From contig QMZJ01000079.1 in assembly GCA_003663115.1 (NCBI GenBank), forward strand, positions 1 to 6,002: a DNA stretch of 6,002 bases, in the 5' to 3' direction. The stretch's first letter is position 1. Each line of letters starts with the position of its first letter. Position numbers and translations under genes: made by a program. Below, one piece after another: positions 5,825-6,002 of this stretch. The notes beneath the pieces are model-generated. The model had not been told where the DNA came from. It searched no databases and was given only the letters and a program-made list of their open reading frames with translations. Source of the stretch: Candidatus Altarchaeales archaeon. GTDB lineage: Archaea > Altiarchaeota > Altiarchaeia > IMC4 > QMZM01.

Positions 5825-5858
5825 AATTTGGGTGTCGAGTTTCTCCACCCAAATTTTT
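5825..5858 (+). terminator. Stem-loop with T-run after the membrane-protein gene
   Basis: AATTTGGGTG (5825-5834) pairs perfectly with CACCCAAATT (5846-5855). Inside the loop, GAG (5837-5839) can pair with CTC (5843-5845), leaving only a 2-nt bulge and a TTT loop, so up to 13 bp form. A T-run (5854-5858) and a further TTTT (5861-5864) follow. It has the shape of an intrinsic terminator for the plus-strand gene ending at 5798. Confidence 0.55.
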
Positions 5859-5866
5859 CATTTTCC

Positions 5867-5901
5867 AAAGCTTGATAGATCAAGCTTTTCTTAAAAGCTT
5901 G
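5867..5901. repeat. Three-armed inverted repeat able to form two exclusive hairpins
   Basis: Arm A, AAAGCTTGAT (5867-5876), is the reverse complement of arm B, ATCAAGCTTT (5879-5888), giving a 10-bp stem. The nine bases CAAGCTTTT (5881-5889) are also the reverse complement of arm C, AAAAGCTTG (5893-5901), with a CTT loop. B can therefore pair with A or with C but not with both. The A-B hairpin is followed by TTCTT and resembles a second terminator. Each arm contains AAGCTT. Confidence 0.7.
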
Positions 5902-6002
5902 CGGGGGACGAGGTTTGAACGAACTGTCGCGCCGGTTCACGTGCGGGTGCGGCATGAAGAAGAAAGAGTTTAGTGTGGCTAAGCGACAGCGCACGCCGCA
6001 CC
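5879..6002 (+). CDS. Possible 5' end of an unidentified open frame running off the right edge
   Basis: A frame is open from after the TAG at 5876-5878 to the window end. Its likeliest start is the ATG at 5954, which gives a very basic beginning (MKKKEFSVAKRQRTPH) with a GGTG at 5946-5949 as a weak ribosome-binding site. If translation began earlier, for example at the TTG at 5915, the peptide would include LSRRFTCGCG with Cys-Gly-Cys. I do not recognise the product. From 5901 to the end the sequence is about 62% GC, clearly richer than the preceding 100 bases, so it could be a mobile or foreign gene, or a structured non-coding RNA. A second frame is also open from 5958 to the edge. Very uncertain. 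Confidence 0.22.
   Translation, partial: MKLFLKACGGRGLNELSRRFTCGCGMKKKEFSVAKRQRTPH

Noticed and set aside
5912..5920. GTTCAAACC on the minus strand, resembling a tRNA T-loop followed by a CCCCCGC acceptor-like end.
   Set aside because: The flanking bases (GTTCG and CTCGT) do not form the required T stem beyond one pair, and no matching GCGGGGG acceptor strand lies at the expected distance.
5941..5945. GTGCG, the typical first bases of a group II intron, located downstream of terminator-like hairpins as in group IIC insertions.
   Set aside because: Five bases are too little. The following sequence does not match any intron 5' region I know, and the rest lies outside the window.
5755..5994. 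Minus-strand frame of 79 codons across the right-edge hairpins.
   Set aside because: It reads through both inverted repeats and the end of the membrane gene, has no recognisable domain, and its composition follows the repeats rather than a coding pattern.

Overview
This window is archaeal. It points to a methanogen or a methanogen-related euryarchaeote (Methanosarcinia/ANME/Syntrophoarchaeia-like is my guess). The evidence is a type-2 (methanogenic) seryl-tRNA synthetase, archaeal initiation factor aIF2-beta, the archaeal D-aminoacyl-tRNA deacylase DtdA, a rhodanese-less CxxC-type ThiI, a tRNA-Cys with an intron after position 37, a histone-fold protein, and short AT-rich promoters. The exact lineage cannot be fixed from the sequence alone.

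Layout, left to right. (1) Positions 1-219, + strand: the C-terminal end of a membrane protein that enters from outside the window. (2) Position 220 to about 2960, - strand: a block transcribed leftward in the order histone-fold/coiled-coil protein, aIF2-beta, DUF424-type small protein, then serS. The first three are tightly packed (4-nt overlap, then a 7-nt gap). serS follows after 47 nt that hold a plausible promoter of its own. (3) Positions 3070-3195, + strand: tRNA-Cys(GCA) interrupted by a 53-nt intron, with an AT-rich promoter candidate and a T-run behind it. (4) Positions 3236-5076, - strand: thiI followed by dtdA, overlapping by 16 nt. (5) Positions 5077-5156: a short divergent intergenic region carrying a near-perfect tandem duplication. 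(6) Positions 5157-5798, + strand: a five-helix Yip1-like membrane protein. (7) Positions 5799-6002: a terminator-like hairpin, then a three-armed repeat able to form two alternative hairpins, then an abrupt switch to about 62% GC with a short open frame running off the edge.

Most of the window serves translation and tRNA quality: charging of serine (SerRS), delivery of initiator tRNA (aIF2), removal of D-amino acids from tRNA (DtdA), 4-thiolation of U8 (ThiI), and one tRNA gene. The tRNA-Cys has U at position 8, the residue ThiI modifies. The less ordinary parts are the histone-fold protein with an acidic N-terminal tail and a long C-terminal helix at the head of the aIF2-beta operon, the tandem repeat between thiI and the membrane gene, and the structured right edge. 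I did not find a CRISPR array, defence island, complete insertion sequence or rRNA. The core of the window looks like ordinary archaeal housekeeping DNA.
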